This document shows positions 27,027-35,835 of a stretch of 64,000 nucleotides of DNA, piece by piece. Numbering within the stretch: position 1 is the stretch's first letter; the number at the start of each line of letters is the position of its first letter. The stretch is from Enterovibrio baiacu (GTDB lineage: Bacteria > Pseudomonadota > Gammaproteobacteria > Enterobacterales > Vibrionaceae). A model generated the notes under the pieces. The model ran no database searches, had not been told where the DNA came from, and saw only the letters and a list, made by a program, of their open reading frames with translations. Location of the stretch: NCBI RefSeq assembly GCF_004120195.1, contig NZ_SCHN01000007.1, forward strand, positions 414,562 to 478,561, written 5' to 3'. The position numbers and the translations under genes are program-made.

Positions 27027-27275
27027 GACAAGAACTCTTACTACCCTTGCCTCTTTTATGCGACAGAACTCATATTTAACTTTTTGTCTAGTTTTCTGGT
27101 GCTAATCTTCCTCTCAAATGGTATTTCGGCAGTCTGTTCAAAATTGCTTCAATTACAAAGACAAGAGCATACTTTTAAAGTCATCAATAACACTCTTTTT
27201 GAAGTAAGATCACATTTTTACAGACTAGCAATAAGGACAAGTTCAGAGGTTTCGGTTAAGCTAAATGTTGTCAAG

Positions 27276-27359
27276 AAAAAGGCAAACCTCGCGAAAGCGT
27301 GGGACGCAAAGCCACCGGCCTAACATCGATAATGATGGATGGCAGCGGAGCTACCGATG
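27276..27359 (+). ncRNA. Cyclic di-GMP-I (GEMM-I) riboswitch upstream of tfoY
   Basis: The segment holds the conserved GEMM-I core: AAAAAGGCAAACC, then a stem capped by a GAAA tetraloop (CGCGAAAGCG), then TGGGACGCAAAGCCACCGGC followed by CTAA. The second stem ends GGCAGCGGAGCTACCGATG. Spacing and motifs match the Vibrio cholerae Vc2 aptamer, which also precedes tfoY. It senses c-di-GMP and controls expression of the downstream gene, whose ATG lies 114 bp further on. No clear terminator hairpin with a T run is seen in that stretch, so the output mode cannot be read directly. Confidence 0.95.
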
Positions 27360-27472
27360 ACGCTAGCATTTCACTTCCGGCCAGCCCGGATCGCTGACAA
27401 TTCTCTGAATTAGCTTTGCTACGTTACCCCTTGACCATTCATCCAGGAACGTATTGATTGAGAATTAGTCAC

Positions 27473-28066
27473 ATGGACAAACCTACTCTTAAAAACACAC
27501 TAAAGTTCTTCGAATGTCTGGGCACTATCAAGTCTCGATCTATGTTCGGCGGCTTTGGTGTTTTCTGCGATCAGACCATGTTTGCGTTGGTGGTGAATGA
27601 CCGCCTTCACCTTCGCGCAGGCCAGCAAAATGAGCGTGAGTTTAAACGTCTCGACATGCAGCCTTATATTTATAAAAAGCGCGGCTTCCCCGTTGTCACT
27701 AAGTACTACAGCGTACCCGATGATTGGTGGGAACAATCAGACACCATGATGGACTTTGCCAAGCAAGCGCTTGCCATTGCACGTGATGATCAGGAAGAAA
27801 AGAAAACCGCGACGCCTAACCGCATTAAAGACTTGCCTAACCTGCGCCTTGCAACCGAACGCATGTTGAAAAAAGCAGGAATAGACAGTGTGGAGCAACT
27901 TCAACAAGAAGGCGCAGTGCGCGCGTATCAGGCGCTTCAGAAGTCACATAACGACGCACTAAGCCTTGAGCTGTTATGGGCATTGGAAGGTGCCATTGAA
28001 GGTAAGCACTGGTCAGTGATCACGCCACAACGACGTGATGAACTGTTAAACACCTTACAGCAATAG
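27473..28066 (+). CDS. tfoY: TfoX/Sxy-family regulator TfoY
   Basis: A 197-residue protein with an N-terminal TfoX_N domain (KSRSMFGGFGVFCDQTMFALVVNDRLHLRA, about 22-51) and a C-terminal TfoX_C helical domain (IKDLPNLRLATERMLKKAGI then ELLWALEGAIEGKHW). TfoY in Vibrio drives motility and type VI secretion programmes, while its paralogue TfoX drives competence. The c-di-GMP riboswitch upstream and the neighbouring purR mark this copy as TfoY. The ATG at 27473 (MDKPTLK) matches known starts; the frame can extend five codons upstream. Confidence 0.93.
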   Translation: MDKPTLKNTLKFFECLGTIKSRSMFGGFGVFCDQTMFALVVNDRLHLRAGQQNEREFKRLDMQPYIYKKRGFPVVTKYYSVPDDWWEQSDTMMDFAKQALAIARDDQEEKKTATPNRIKDLPNLRLATERMLKKAGIDSVEQLQQEGAVRAYQALQKSHNDALSLELLWALEGAIEGKHWSVITPQRRDELLNTLQQ

Positions 28067-28088
28067 ATCGCCGCGCTATTAAACGCTC

Positions 28089-28140
28089 TATACCCAATCA
28101 GCCTCATCTTTAATAAGAACCATGAGATTGCTTGGGTATA
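28089..28140. repeat. Short TATACCCAA palindrome downstream of tfoY
   Basis: A 52-bp hairpin with perfect outer arms TATACCCAA / TTGGGTATA and inner arms CTCAT / ATGAG. Its ends match those of the 179-bp element at 18197-18375, so it may be a minimal relative. It lies 23 bp after the tfoY stop and could also act as a 3' hairpin for that mRNA. Confidence 0.65.
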
Positions 28141-28485
28141 CCGTTTCTTCACTCCAGCCCTCGTTCAACATACCTTTTTCGCACTTTGTGTATTCAGGGC
28201 ATGTCACTTTCTTTTTTACCGAAAGCCTCTATTAGCCAAGTCGCTCTCCTAGCCAAGAATCTGCCTTAACCGACAGCGATATCAGCTTTGACGCACTCTA
28301 TCTGGTAAAACTAACGACAGCACAATTTAGTGCCTCTATTTTGTCGTTTCTGGCATTGTTATAGCAAAAGTAACCCCCTAAACCGATGCCCATGTGACGG
28401 GCTTCTCTCTATAAAACCAAGTAAAAATCGTCGTTAAATTCACTATATTGCTCCTACCCTCCAAAATTTCACATTGAATACTTTA

Positions 28486-28501
28486 TGTGACATATGTCAC
28501 A
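28486..28501. promoter_or_regulatory. Perfect CRP-type palindrome with adjacent -10 element
   Basis: TGTGACATATGTCACA matches the CRP core TGTGA-N6-TCACA exactly and extends to a 20-bp perfect palindrome (28484-28503). TATAAT follows at 28504-28509. If that is the -10 box, CRP would bind in the spacer and repress; a promoter further downstream would make it an activator site. The rest of the 524-bp gap from tfoY shows only the short palindrome. Confidence 0.75.
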
Positions 28502-28590
28502 TATATAATACTAAATTTCGGACTTTGATTATCATCTGGCGAAATTTTGAACTAAGCCGAAGATATAGGCAGCAAAATGGCAATAGAGCG

Positions 28591-28929
28591 ATGCACCACA
28601 CTAAACCGTTTCCAGATCAGATTGATTGCATCTTTAGAGATCATTTCAGCAAGTGGCCACGTCGATTTAAGTGGACGGTCTTCTTTTGTTTTTGCTTCCC
28701 CATCACAGTGTATTTCGCCCTGACCCAAGGCACCTTTGCCCCTTCTTTTGTCACCATGATGGTATTGTCACTGAGCACGTTTAATACGCTCGTTGTACTT
28801 TGGGGACTGAGGCTGAATAGCTTCGCGCAACGTTATTGGCATCGCAATTACCATATTTCCGGTACAGTCATACTCTCATTGCTCCCTCTATCAACACTCG
28901 TTTTTCAATACACGGTTTATTGTCTCTAA
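28591..28929 (+). CDS. Small membrane protein of unknown function
   Basis: A 112-residue product with three probable membrane helices: WTVFFCFCFPITVYFALT, FVTMMVLSLSTFNTLVVLWGL and SGTVILSLLPLSTLVFQY. A short basic amphipathic N terminus (HFSKWPRRFK) suggests the N terminus is cytoplasmic. The ATG at 28591 has AGAG upstream; the open frame reaches back to 28474, but that part would span the CRP palindrome and TATAAT. I do not recognise the family. The 448 bp that follow show no gene or signal I can name. Confidence 0.6.
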   Translation: MHHTKPFPDQIDCIFRDHFSKWPRRFKWTVFFCFCFPITVYFALTQGTFAPSFVTMMVLSLSTFNTLVVLWGLRLNSFAQRYWHRNYHISGTVILSLLPLSTLVFQYTVYCL

Positions 28930-29377
28930 ACGTCATACCTGAATAGCATGTACGAGATAAAGGCTCACCTGTTATGCCTCTGCGCGCATTAAAGCAGCAC
29001 CTGTAACACGTATTTCACCTCCTCCCCCTCTGTATCTGCAAAATCCACGTATACTGAATGTCATAACGGTCAATCAAATCAACACGTTAAATCAACGAAA
29101 AGTTGCCAAACATTCACGTTTATCACGTTATGTTCGAAAAATTTGAGGATGACTGTAATTATTCCGTGTGCATTCAGGTCTTTTAGTCAGAAGCACAATC
29201 CATAAAAAGTGGTTAAAACGGGGTATCACGGCGTATTACGCTGCTCAGTATTGGTTGCAAATCACAATTATCAATAAAAGCAAATTTAACCCTCTGGTTT
29301 CGCTTTGATTTTTGTGAAGAGTCGTGAAGCTTTTGCCATAGTTAACGCCAAGACAACGTCGTCGAAAAGGAAGCAAG

Positions 29378-31528
29378 ATGGACAAGAAAAAAATATCCAT
29401 AGTCATAGTGATAGCCGCGATTTTTGTCACGTGGTTTGCCTTCGATTTAGGTGCGCTATTTACGCTAGAAAATGCGAAAGCGCAGCATGAAGCCTTACAA
29501 CAGACTATTTCTGATAATTTTGTTACCGCGAGCGTTGTTTTCTTCGTGGCTTACATCGCAATGACAGCCCTTTCTCTGCCAGGGGCTGCAATCGCAACAC
29601 TGCTGGGTGCAGCCCTGTTTGGGTTCTGGTGGAGTTTGTTGTTGGTGTCATTTGCCAGCAGTATCGGCGCAACCATTGCGTTTTTGGTCAGTCGATTCCT
29701 ATTGAAAGACTGGGTACAAGGCAAGTTTGGCAACAAACTGGCGACCATTAACCAAGGCGTAGAGAAAGACGGTCCTTTCTACCTTGTGACGCTGCGCCTC
29801 ATCCCTGTTTTCCCTTTCTTCCTCATTAACTTGTTGATGGGTTTAACGCCTATCTCAACGGCAACTTTTTACATTGTTAGCCAAATCGGTATGTTGCCGG
29901 GCACCATGGTTTTCCTCAATGCAGGTACACAGTTAGCACAAATAGATTCCTTGAGTGGCATCGTTTCTCCTGGCGTGCTGATTTCTCTCGTGCTTCTTGG
30001 CGTGTTCCCGATCATTGCTAAGTTCATCATGAACGGCATCGAAAAACGCCGTGTGTATAAGAAGTGGCAAAAGCCTGTCGTGTTCGATCGCAACCTTATT
30101 GCTATCGGTGCGGGTGCAGGTGGTTTGGTCACGACATACATTGGTGCTGCGGTTAAAGCAAAAGTCACGCTTATCGAAAAACACAAAATGGGCGGTGACT
30201 GCCTAAACACAGGCTGTGTCCCTTCCAAAGCGCTGATCCGCGCAGGTCATTCCGTACATGAAATTAACCGCGCCAAAGAATTTGGTGTGACTGCGGGTGA
30301 ACCCACTGTCGATTTCAAACAAGTGATGGGGCGTGTTCATCAAGTGATTGCCGACATTGAACCTCATGATTCAGTCGAGCGTTACACCAAGCTCGGCGTT
30401 GAGTGTATCGAAGGTGAAGCGAAGATCCTCTCGCCTTGGGAAGTAGAAGTGAACGGCCAACGCTTGACCACCCGAAACATCGTCATTGCGACCGGTGCTC
30501 GCCCATTGGTTCCGGGCATTCCAGGCCTTGCAGACGTCAGCTACCTCACCTCTGATAACGTGTGGGAACTGCAGGAATTACCGAAGAAGCTACTTGTACT
30601 GGGCGGTGGCCCAATCGGTGCAGAACTTGCGCAAAGCTTCTCTCGTTTAGGTTCAGATGTCACCTTGGTAGAGATGGCAGACCAACTGCTTATCCGCGAA
30701 GATGCAGATGCCGCTGAGTTAGTTGTAAAAGGCCTGAAAGAAGATGGCGTAAACATCTTGCTTGGCCACAAAGCGACACGCTTTGAGAAAGACGGCGACA
30801 CGCAACGCGTTTACCTCGACAACAACGGTGAAGACGTCGTGGTTGAGTTCGACCATGTCATGCTGGCGCTAGGTCGCGTGGCAAATACCAAAGGTTTCGG
30901 CCTTGAGGACATCGGTGTTGAGTTGACCGAGCGCGGCACAGTGAAGGTGAACGATTACCTGCAAACCAACTACCCGAACATCTTTGCAGTAGGCGATGTG
31001 GCTGGCCCATTCCAGTTAACGCACGCAGCAGGTCACCAAGCATGGTACGCCGCTGTTAATGCCCTGTTTGGCGATTTCAAGAAGTTCAAAGCCGACTACT
31101 CCGTCATGCCTGCTGCAACGTACACAGCACCTGAAGTGGCACGCGTTGGCATCAACGAAAAAGAAGCCATTGCACAAGGCATCGATTACGAAGTGGCACA
31201 CTACGGCATTGATGACTTAGACCGCGCGATTGCCGACGGCGAAGACCACGGCTTTATCAAAGTGATCACGCCAAAAGGCAAAGACAAAATTCTTGGTGCG
31301 ACCATTGTGGGTTCACATGCTGGTGACTTGCTCGCAGAATTCACCCTCGCCATGCGTCACGGCCTTGGCCTGAATAAAATTCTTGGTACGGTTCACCCTT
31401 ACCCAACAATGAGTGAAGCCACCAAATACACCGCGGGCGTTTGGAAACAAAATAACGCGCCTCAAGGTCTGTTGGTTTGGGTAGAGAAGTTCCACACATG
31501 GATGCGTAAAGAGCCAAAGCGTTCATAA
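29378..31528 (+). CDS. TVP38/TMEM64 membrane domain fused to a pyridine nucleotide-disulfide oxidoreductase
   Basis: A 716-residue fusion. Residues 1-225 form a TVP38/TMEM64 (DedA-like) integral membrane domain with the SLPGAAIATLLGAALFGFW motif and VTLRLIPVFPFFLINLLMG. From about 235 on it is a mercuric-reductase/dihydrolipoamide-dehydrogenase-like flavoprotein: FAD motif IAIGAGAGGLV, redox CLNTGCVPSKA, NAD motif LLVLGGGPIGAELAQS, and a dimerisation domain ending TVHPYPTMSEATK. The vicinal cysteines indicate disulfide chemistry at the inner membrane. No MerA N-terminal metal domain or mer genes are present, so the substrate is unknown. The fusion itself is recurrent in proteobacteria. Confidence 0.9.
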   Translation: MDKKKISIVIVIAAIFVTWFAFDLGALFTLENAKAQHEALQQTISDNFVTASVVFFVAYIAMTALSLPGAAIATLLGAALFGFWWSLLLVSFASSIGATIAFLVSRFLLKDWVQGKFGNKLATINQGVEKDGPFYLVTLRLIPVFPFFLINLLMGLTPISTATFYIVSQIGMLPGTMVFLNAGTQLAQIDSLSGIVSPGVLISLVLLGVFPIIAKFIMNGIEKRRVYKKWQKPVVFDRNLIAIGAGAGGLVTTYIGAAVKAKVTLIEKHKMGGDCLNTGCVPSKALIRAGHSVHEINRAKEFGVTAGEPTVDFKQVMGRVHQVIADIEPHDSVERYTKLGVECIEGEAKILSPWEVEVNGQRLTTRNIVIATGARPLVPGIPGLADVSYLTSDNVWELQELPKKLLVLGGGPIGAELAQSFSRLGSDVTLVEMADQLLIREDADAAELVVKGLKEDGVNILLGHKATRFEKDGDTQRVYLDNNGEDVVVEFDHVMLALGRVANTKGFGLEDIGVELTERGTVKVNDYLQTNYPNIFAVGDVAGPFQLTHAAGHQAWYAAVNALFGDFKKFKADYSVMPAATYTAPEVARVGINEKEAIAQGIDYEVAHYGIDDLDRAIADGEDHGFIKVITPKGKDKILGATIVGSHAGDLLAEFTLAMRHGLGLNKILGTVHPYPTMSEATKYTAGVWKQNNAPQGLLVWVEKFHTWMRKEPKRS

Positions 31529-31591
31529 GTCTCCACGCTTGGGTTCTATGAACAAACTGATTCAACCGATGATTAAGGAAGATTAAACACC

Positions 31592-32734
31592 ATGAATGTC
31601 AAATCAATCGTCACAGCCTGTGCACTGGCTTTCAGTACCGCCAGTATTGCCGCGGACCCGTCCAACTGGGAAGAGATTGAAACAAACGCCAAAGGCCAAA
31701 CCGTGTATTTCAATGCATGGGGTGGCAGCCCTGAGATCAATGCTTACTTGCGTTGGGCAGGTGACCAGCTTGATGATCGTTACGGCGTCACGCTAAAACA
31801 CGTCAAAGTGTCTGACATCTCTGAGACCATCAACCGCTTAGTCGCAGAGAAAGCCGCAGGCAAACAGTCTGGTGGCAGTGTTGATATGGTTTGGATCAAT
31901 GGTGAAAACTTCAAATCAATGAAATCAAACGGCTTGCTGTTCGGCCCTTTTGTCGAACAGCTTCCTAACTGGGCAATCGTTGATAAAACCCTGCCCGTGA
32001 CGGCCGATTTCACTGAGCCGACTGAAGGTTTAGAAGCCCCGTGGGGTGTGGGACAGTTGGTGTTTATTCATGATGAAAAAACACTGGCGAACCCGCCGAA
32101 GTCGTTCAATGAGCTACTGAGTCTCGCTAAAGCATTTCCGGGGAAAATCACGTATCCGAAACCGCCGCAATTCCACGGCACCAGCTTCTTAAAAGCCGCG
32201 TTGTTGGAATTAGCGTCGGATACAGCGCCACTTTATAAACCCGTCGATGACGCACAATTTGACGCCATCAGCGCGCCGCTTTGGGCTTATCTCGACCAAT
32301 TGAATGCCGTTGCATGGCGTGAAGGAAAACAATTCCCTGCAGCCAGCGCAGAAACGCTGCAGTTACTTGATGACGGAGAATTACTGCTTGCCATAACGTT
32401 TAACCCGAATGCTGCTGATACCGCCATTGAAAACGGCACATTGGCACCAACGGCTAAAGCCTTTGCTTTTGATAAAGGCGCGCTGTCCAATATTCACTTT
32501 ATGGGGATCCCTTGGAATGCGAATGCAAAAGAAGGCGCATTGGTAGCCATCAACTTCTTGTTGAGCGAAGAAGCGCAAGCGCGTAAATCGAAAAGCACCG
32601 TATGGGGCGACCCTGCCGTGGTGAAACTGAACAGTGTGGGTAGCAAGCCATTATTCAAATCACAGCCTGAACCGCACCCAAGCTGGCAAGTGGCGTTGGA
32701 AAACGCATGGCTTGAACGCTACGCGCAGCAGTGA
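31592..32734 (+). CDS. ynjB: ABC transporter substrate-binding protein, YnjB type
   Basis: Periplasmic binding protein of 380 residues. A signal peptide (NVKSIVTACALAFSTASIAA) precedes the mature start DPSNWEEIETNAKGQ. The body follows the YnjB pattern with VYFNAWGGSPEINAYLRW, VDMVWINGENFKSM and APWGVGQLVFIHDE. AAGGAAG lies 9 bp before the ATG. It is the first gene of a four-gene operon matching ynjBCD-ynjF of E. coli, an importer whose ligand is not established to my knowledge. Confidence 0.88.
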   Translation: MNVKSIVTACALAFSTASIAADPSNWEEIETNAKGQTVYFNAWGGSPEINAYLRWAGDQLDDRYGVTLKHVKVSDISETINRLVAEKAAGKQSGGSVDMVWINGENFKSMKSNGLLFGPFVEQLPNWAIVDKTLPVTADFTEPTEGLEAPWGVGQLVFIHDEKTLANPPKSFNELLSLAKAFPGKITYPKPPQFHGTSFLKAALLELASDTAPLYKPVDDAQFDAISAPLWAYLDQLNAVAWREGKQFPAASAETLQLLDDGELLLAITFNPNAADTAIENGTLAPTAKAFAFDKGALSNIHFMGIPWNANAKEGALVAINFLLSEEAQARKSKSTVWGDPAVVKLNSVGSKPLFKSQPEPHPSWQVALENAWLERYAQQ

Positions 32735-32768
32735 GTAAACACACAATGAAGACTCACAAGGGGTAAAC

Positions 32769-34469
32769 ATGTTACGTCTGCTGTATGTCATGACGCTGAC
32801 AGTGTGTTGTTTACCCCTCATCCCGGGGCTTGGCGGTGTTTTGCTTTCCGCAGCCAGTTACCTCCCAGCCCTTGGATTAAACGAACCAAATTTAGATGGC
32901 TGGCACGCGATGACCTCGTGGCCAGGCAGTGGAACAGCACTTCAACTCAGCATATTCACTGGCGTAACCGCCACACTTCTCGCCATATTGATGACCTTTC
33001 TGATCCTCCAACGCTGTTGGGGCACACAAGGCTGGATTCGCATTGAAAAATGGCTCTCTCCCCTTCTTGCCATGCCACATGTCGCTTTCGCTATCGGTTT
33101 TGCTCTCACCTTTTCACCATCAGGTTGGCTATTCCGTTTGTTTGCCTCGCTGACAGGCGAAACAGAGCCGTATTTATGGTCACTGGTACAAGACAGCCAA
33201 GGGTTTGGCCTAATACTCGCGTTGGCGATTAAAGAAACCCCGTTTTTGCTTCTAATGAGCTTATCTGTGTTAAAGCAGATGCAGGTTGATCGACTGCTCA
33301 CCGCCTCACGAAGCCTTGGATATAACACCAGCGCGTCTTGGCTAAAGGTCGTTTTTCCTCAATGGCTCACCAAAATGCGCTTCCCCATTTATGCCGTGCT
33401 GGCCTACGGTTTATCAGTGGTTGATGTAGCAATGATTCTGGGGCCGTCATCGCCGTCTACCTTTGCCGTGTTGGTTTGGCAATGGTTTAACGACCCCGAT
33501 TTAACCCAAGTACCACGCGCCGCCGCTGGTGCCATCGCCTTGTTTATTGCCTGTTTTGGCGTGTTATTGCTTTACAGACTCGCAGAATACCTTCTGGTTA
33601 ATGGCTGGCAGACTTGGCAATTCAGCGGCAGTAAAACCTACTCACTGCCCGGTAAATATCTGTTTGGCTTTATCGCCCTACTGCCTATTATCATCATTCC
33701 TATCTTGCTGGTTTGGTCGTTCGCCCTGCGCTGGCGCTTTCCTTCGCTTTTGCCAACACGCACCACCACACGCTTTTGGGAACAAGAAGTGGGCAACTTG
33801 CTTGAGTTGGCGGCCAACAGCCTTATTCTGGGATTGGTATCCGCGAGCGTCGCCCTTGTTTTTGCCATTGGTTGTTTGGAATACCGAGACAAATACCATA
33901 AATCCGTACCGCAGCTGGTTATCGCCATTCCAATGCTGATCCCGCAGCTTTCTATTTTGTTTGGTATCCAAATCGCCATTTATATGCTCCCAGGCCAATG
34001 GCACGTGCCAGCTACCATTTGGGCGCACATCCTGTTTGCCTTCCCGTATGTCTATCTCGCCCTCGATGGGCCTTGGCATTCCTTTGACCAGCGCCTTACC
34101 CAAACAGCTCGCAGTCTCGGCCACAGCGCTTGGAAAGCATGGTTATCCGTAAAATTGCCGATTGTCTTACCTGCGATCTTGCTGGCGTGGGCGGTTGGGC
34201 TGAGCGTGAGCTTTGCGCAATACTTACCCACACAGCTTCTCGGTGCGGGCAGAATAACCACACTCACCACGGAAGCGGTGAGTCTCGCCAGTGGGCAAGA
34301 CAGACGCATTAGCGCGATATATGGCCTGATACAGGCGTTTTTACCTTTGGTCTTTTTCGGCATCGCCCTTGCTGCCAGCCGAATCGCTGATCCACAGCGT
34401 CGTTTAGCACGTCACGCTGACACAAAAGTGAGTTCCAATGAGCTTATCAGTACAAAACCTAACCATTAG
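32769..34469 (+). CDS. ynjC: ABC transporter permease, YnjC type (two fused permease domains)
   Basis: A 566-residue inner-membrane permease made of two FbpB-like halves, each with about six helices. EAA-type loops are seen in LTASRSLGYNTSASWLKVVF (first half) and TQTARSLGHSAWKAWLSVKL (second half). The fusion is usual for this family and for iron(III)/thiamine-type importers. The C-terminal part overlaps the next gene by 32 bp, so the ATPase is probably translationally coupled. Confidence 0.88.
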   Translation: MLRLLYVMTLTVCCLPLIPGLGGVLLSAASYLPALGLNEPNLDGWHAMTSWPGSGTALQLSIFTGVTATLLAILMTFLILQRCWGTQGWIRIEKWLSPLLAMPHVAFAIGFALTFSPSGWLFRLFASLTGETEPYLWSLVQDSQGFGLILALAIKETPFLLLMSLSVLKQMQVDRLLTASRSLGYNTSASWLKVVFPQWLTKMRFPIYAVLAYGLSVVDVAMILGPSSPSTFAVLVWQWFNDPDLTQVPRAAAGAIALFIACFGVLLLYRLAEYLLVNGWQTWQFSGSKTYSLPGKYLFGFIALLPIIIIPILLVWSFALRWRFPSLLPTRTTTRFWEQEVGNLLELAANSLILGLVSASVALVFAIGCLEYRDKYHKSVPQLVIAIPMLIPQLSILFGIQIAIYMLPGQWHVPATIWAHILFAFPYVYLALDGPWHSFDQRLTQTARSLGHSAWKAWLSVKLPIVLPAILLAWAVGLSVSFAQYLPTQLLGAGRITTLTTEAVSLASGQDRRISAIYGLIQAFLPLVFFGIALAASRIADPQRRLARHADTKVSSNELISTKPNH

Positions 34470-35127
34470 ATCGCCACAAATGACGCTGCTTCATGGCATG
34501 TCATTCACGATTGAAAATGGACATATCCTGTCAGTGATGGGGCCAAGTGGCTGCGGAAAATCGACGCTGCTGAGTGCCATTGCCGGCCACCTGTCGCCAG
34601 AATTCGAATGCTTGGGCGACATTCATGTGAACGGGAAAAGTATTTTGGCGCTGCCCGCCGAGAAACGCGCGGTAGGGATCTTGTTTCAGGACGATTTGCT
34701 CTTCCCACATTTGAATGTTTGGCAAAACCTCGCCTTTGGTTTGCCAGATACCATGACGGCCTCAGAGAAAAAATCCCGTTCGCTGCAAACGTTGGAAGAC
34801 ATCGATCTCGCTGACATTGCATTCAAAGCGCCGCAGCAAATTTCGGGCGGTCAACGTGCACGTGTCAGCCTTATGCGTACCCTACTCTCGCACCCTAATG
34901 TCATCTTGCTCGATGAACCGTTCAGTAAGCTCGACAAACCACTACGAAAAGCATTTCGCGCCTTCGTCTTTCAGCAGATTAAATACCGTAATATCGCCGC
35001 TGTGATGGTGACTCATGATGAAGACGACGTGCCGGAAGAAAGCACCTGTTTACAATGGCCAATGCCCTCGGCATCGGATATGTCACCGACCGCAACCTTG
35101 ATAAAGCCAGAGGAAAAACATGCTTGA
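34438..35127 (+). CDS. ynjD: ABC transporter ATP-binding protein, YnjD type
   Basis: A 229-residue ATPase with Walker A GPSGCGKST, Q-loop ILFQDDLLFPH, signature ISGGQRARVSL, Walker B VILLDEPFSKLD and H-loop MVTHDEDD. It lacks the long C-terminal regulatory domain of MalK-type proteins. It starts inside ynjC and its last codons overlap the ynjF start by 8 bp, showing tight operon packing. Confidence 0.9.
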   Translation: MSLSVQNLTIRSPQMTLLHGMSFTIENGHILSVMGPSGCGKSTLLSAIAGHLSPEFECLGDIHVNGKSILALPAEKRAVGILFQDDLLFPHLNVWQNLAFGLPDTMTASEKKSRSLQTLEDIDLADIAFKAPQQISGGQRARVSLMRTLLSHPNVILLDEPFSKLDKPLRKAFRAFVFQQIKYRNIAAVMVTHDEDDVPEESTCLQWPMPSASDMSPTATLIKPEEKHA

Positions 35128-35743
35128 TCGTTATGCCATTGCGGTTATTCGCTGGCCGCTAAAACAAGCAGCAAAACTGCCCGACACCATTGGTTGTTCC
35201 GCCAACCAAGTCACGGTTGCGGGCTTTCTCATCGGGTTGCTCGCCCTCCCCGCTATCGCTACCGAACATTACGGATTGGGCCTGTTGTTTATTGCGATTA
35301 ATCGGATTTTCGACGGGCTGGATGGTGCATTGGCGCGGCGGCAAGGGATCACCGATGCCGGCGGTTTCCTCGATATCACCTTGGATTTTTTGTTCTATTC
35401 CATGATCCCCTTTGCCTTTGCGTTGGCGAACCCCGATCAAAATGCCGTGGCGGCAACGTTCTTGGTGTTTTCCTTCATGGGTACCGGATCGAGCTTTTTG
35501 GCCTTTGCCGTGATGGCGAGCAAACGAGACATTGAAAACCCTGTCTATCAGAACAAGTCGTTGTACTACATCGGTGGATTAACCGAAGGCACAGAAACCA
35601 TTGCGTGTTTCGTGCTGTTTTGTTTGTTCCCGGGGTATTTTGCAGAAATTGCATGGACCTTTGGGGCGCTTTGTTGGGTGACGACAGCAACACGCGTCTG
35701 GGCGGGTTATCAAACATTGAACGTGGAAAACAGCGACAAATAA
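35120..35743 (+). CDS. ynjF: CDP-alcohol phosphatidyltransferase family protein YnjF
   Basis: A 207-residue membrane enzyme of the CDP-alcohol phosphatidyltransferase family. The active-site motif D-G-x2-A-R-x8-G-x3-D is intact as DGLDGALARRQGITDAGGFLD, split by one position in FDG-LDG; five to six helices follow. The family joins a CDP-linked lipid to an alcohol, but the substrates of YnjF are not established. Its overlap with the ABC importer genes, also seen in E. coli, hints that the imported compound may be the alcohol acceptor; that is inference. Confidence 0.88.
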   Translation: MLDRYAIAVIRWPLKQAAKLPDTIGCSANQVTVAGFLIGLLALPAIATEHYGLGLLFIAINRIFDGLDGALARRQGITDAGGFLDITLDFLFYSMIPFAFALANPDQNAVAATFLVFSFMGTGSSFLAFAVMASKRDIENPVYQNKSLYYIGGLTEGTETIACFVLFCLFPGYFAEIAWTFGALCWVTTATRVWAGYQTLNVENSDK

Positions 35744-35835
35744 TCAAGCAAAACGCTTAAAAAAGAACCAAACAAACCCTTTGATAGTAGTTCGCACCCG
35801 CAGCCTGTTTGTTTTGATGCTCAGTGCGAACAACA

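Noticed and set aside
30061..31528. Mercury resistance operon
   Set aside because: The flavoprotein has the CxxxxC redox pair but lacks the MerA metal-binding N terminus and the C-terminal Cys pair, and merR, merT and merP are absent.
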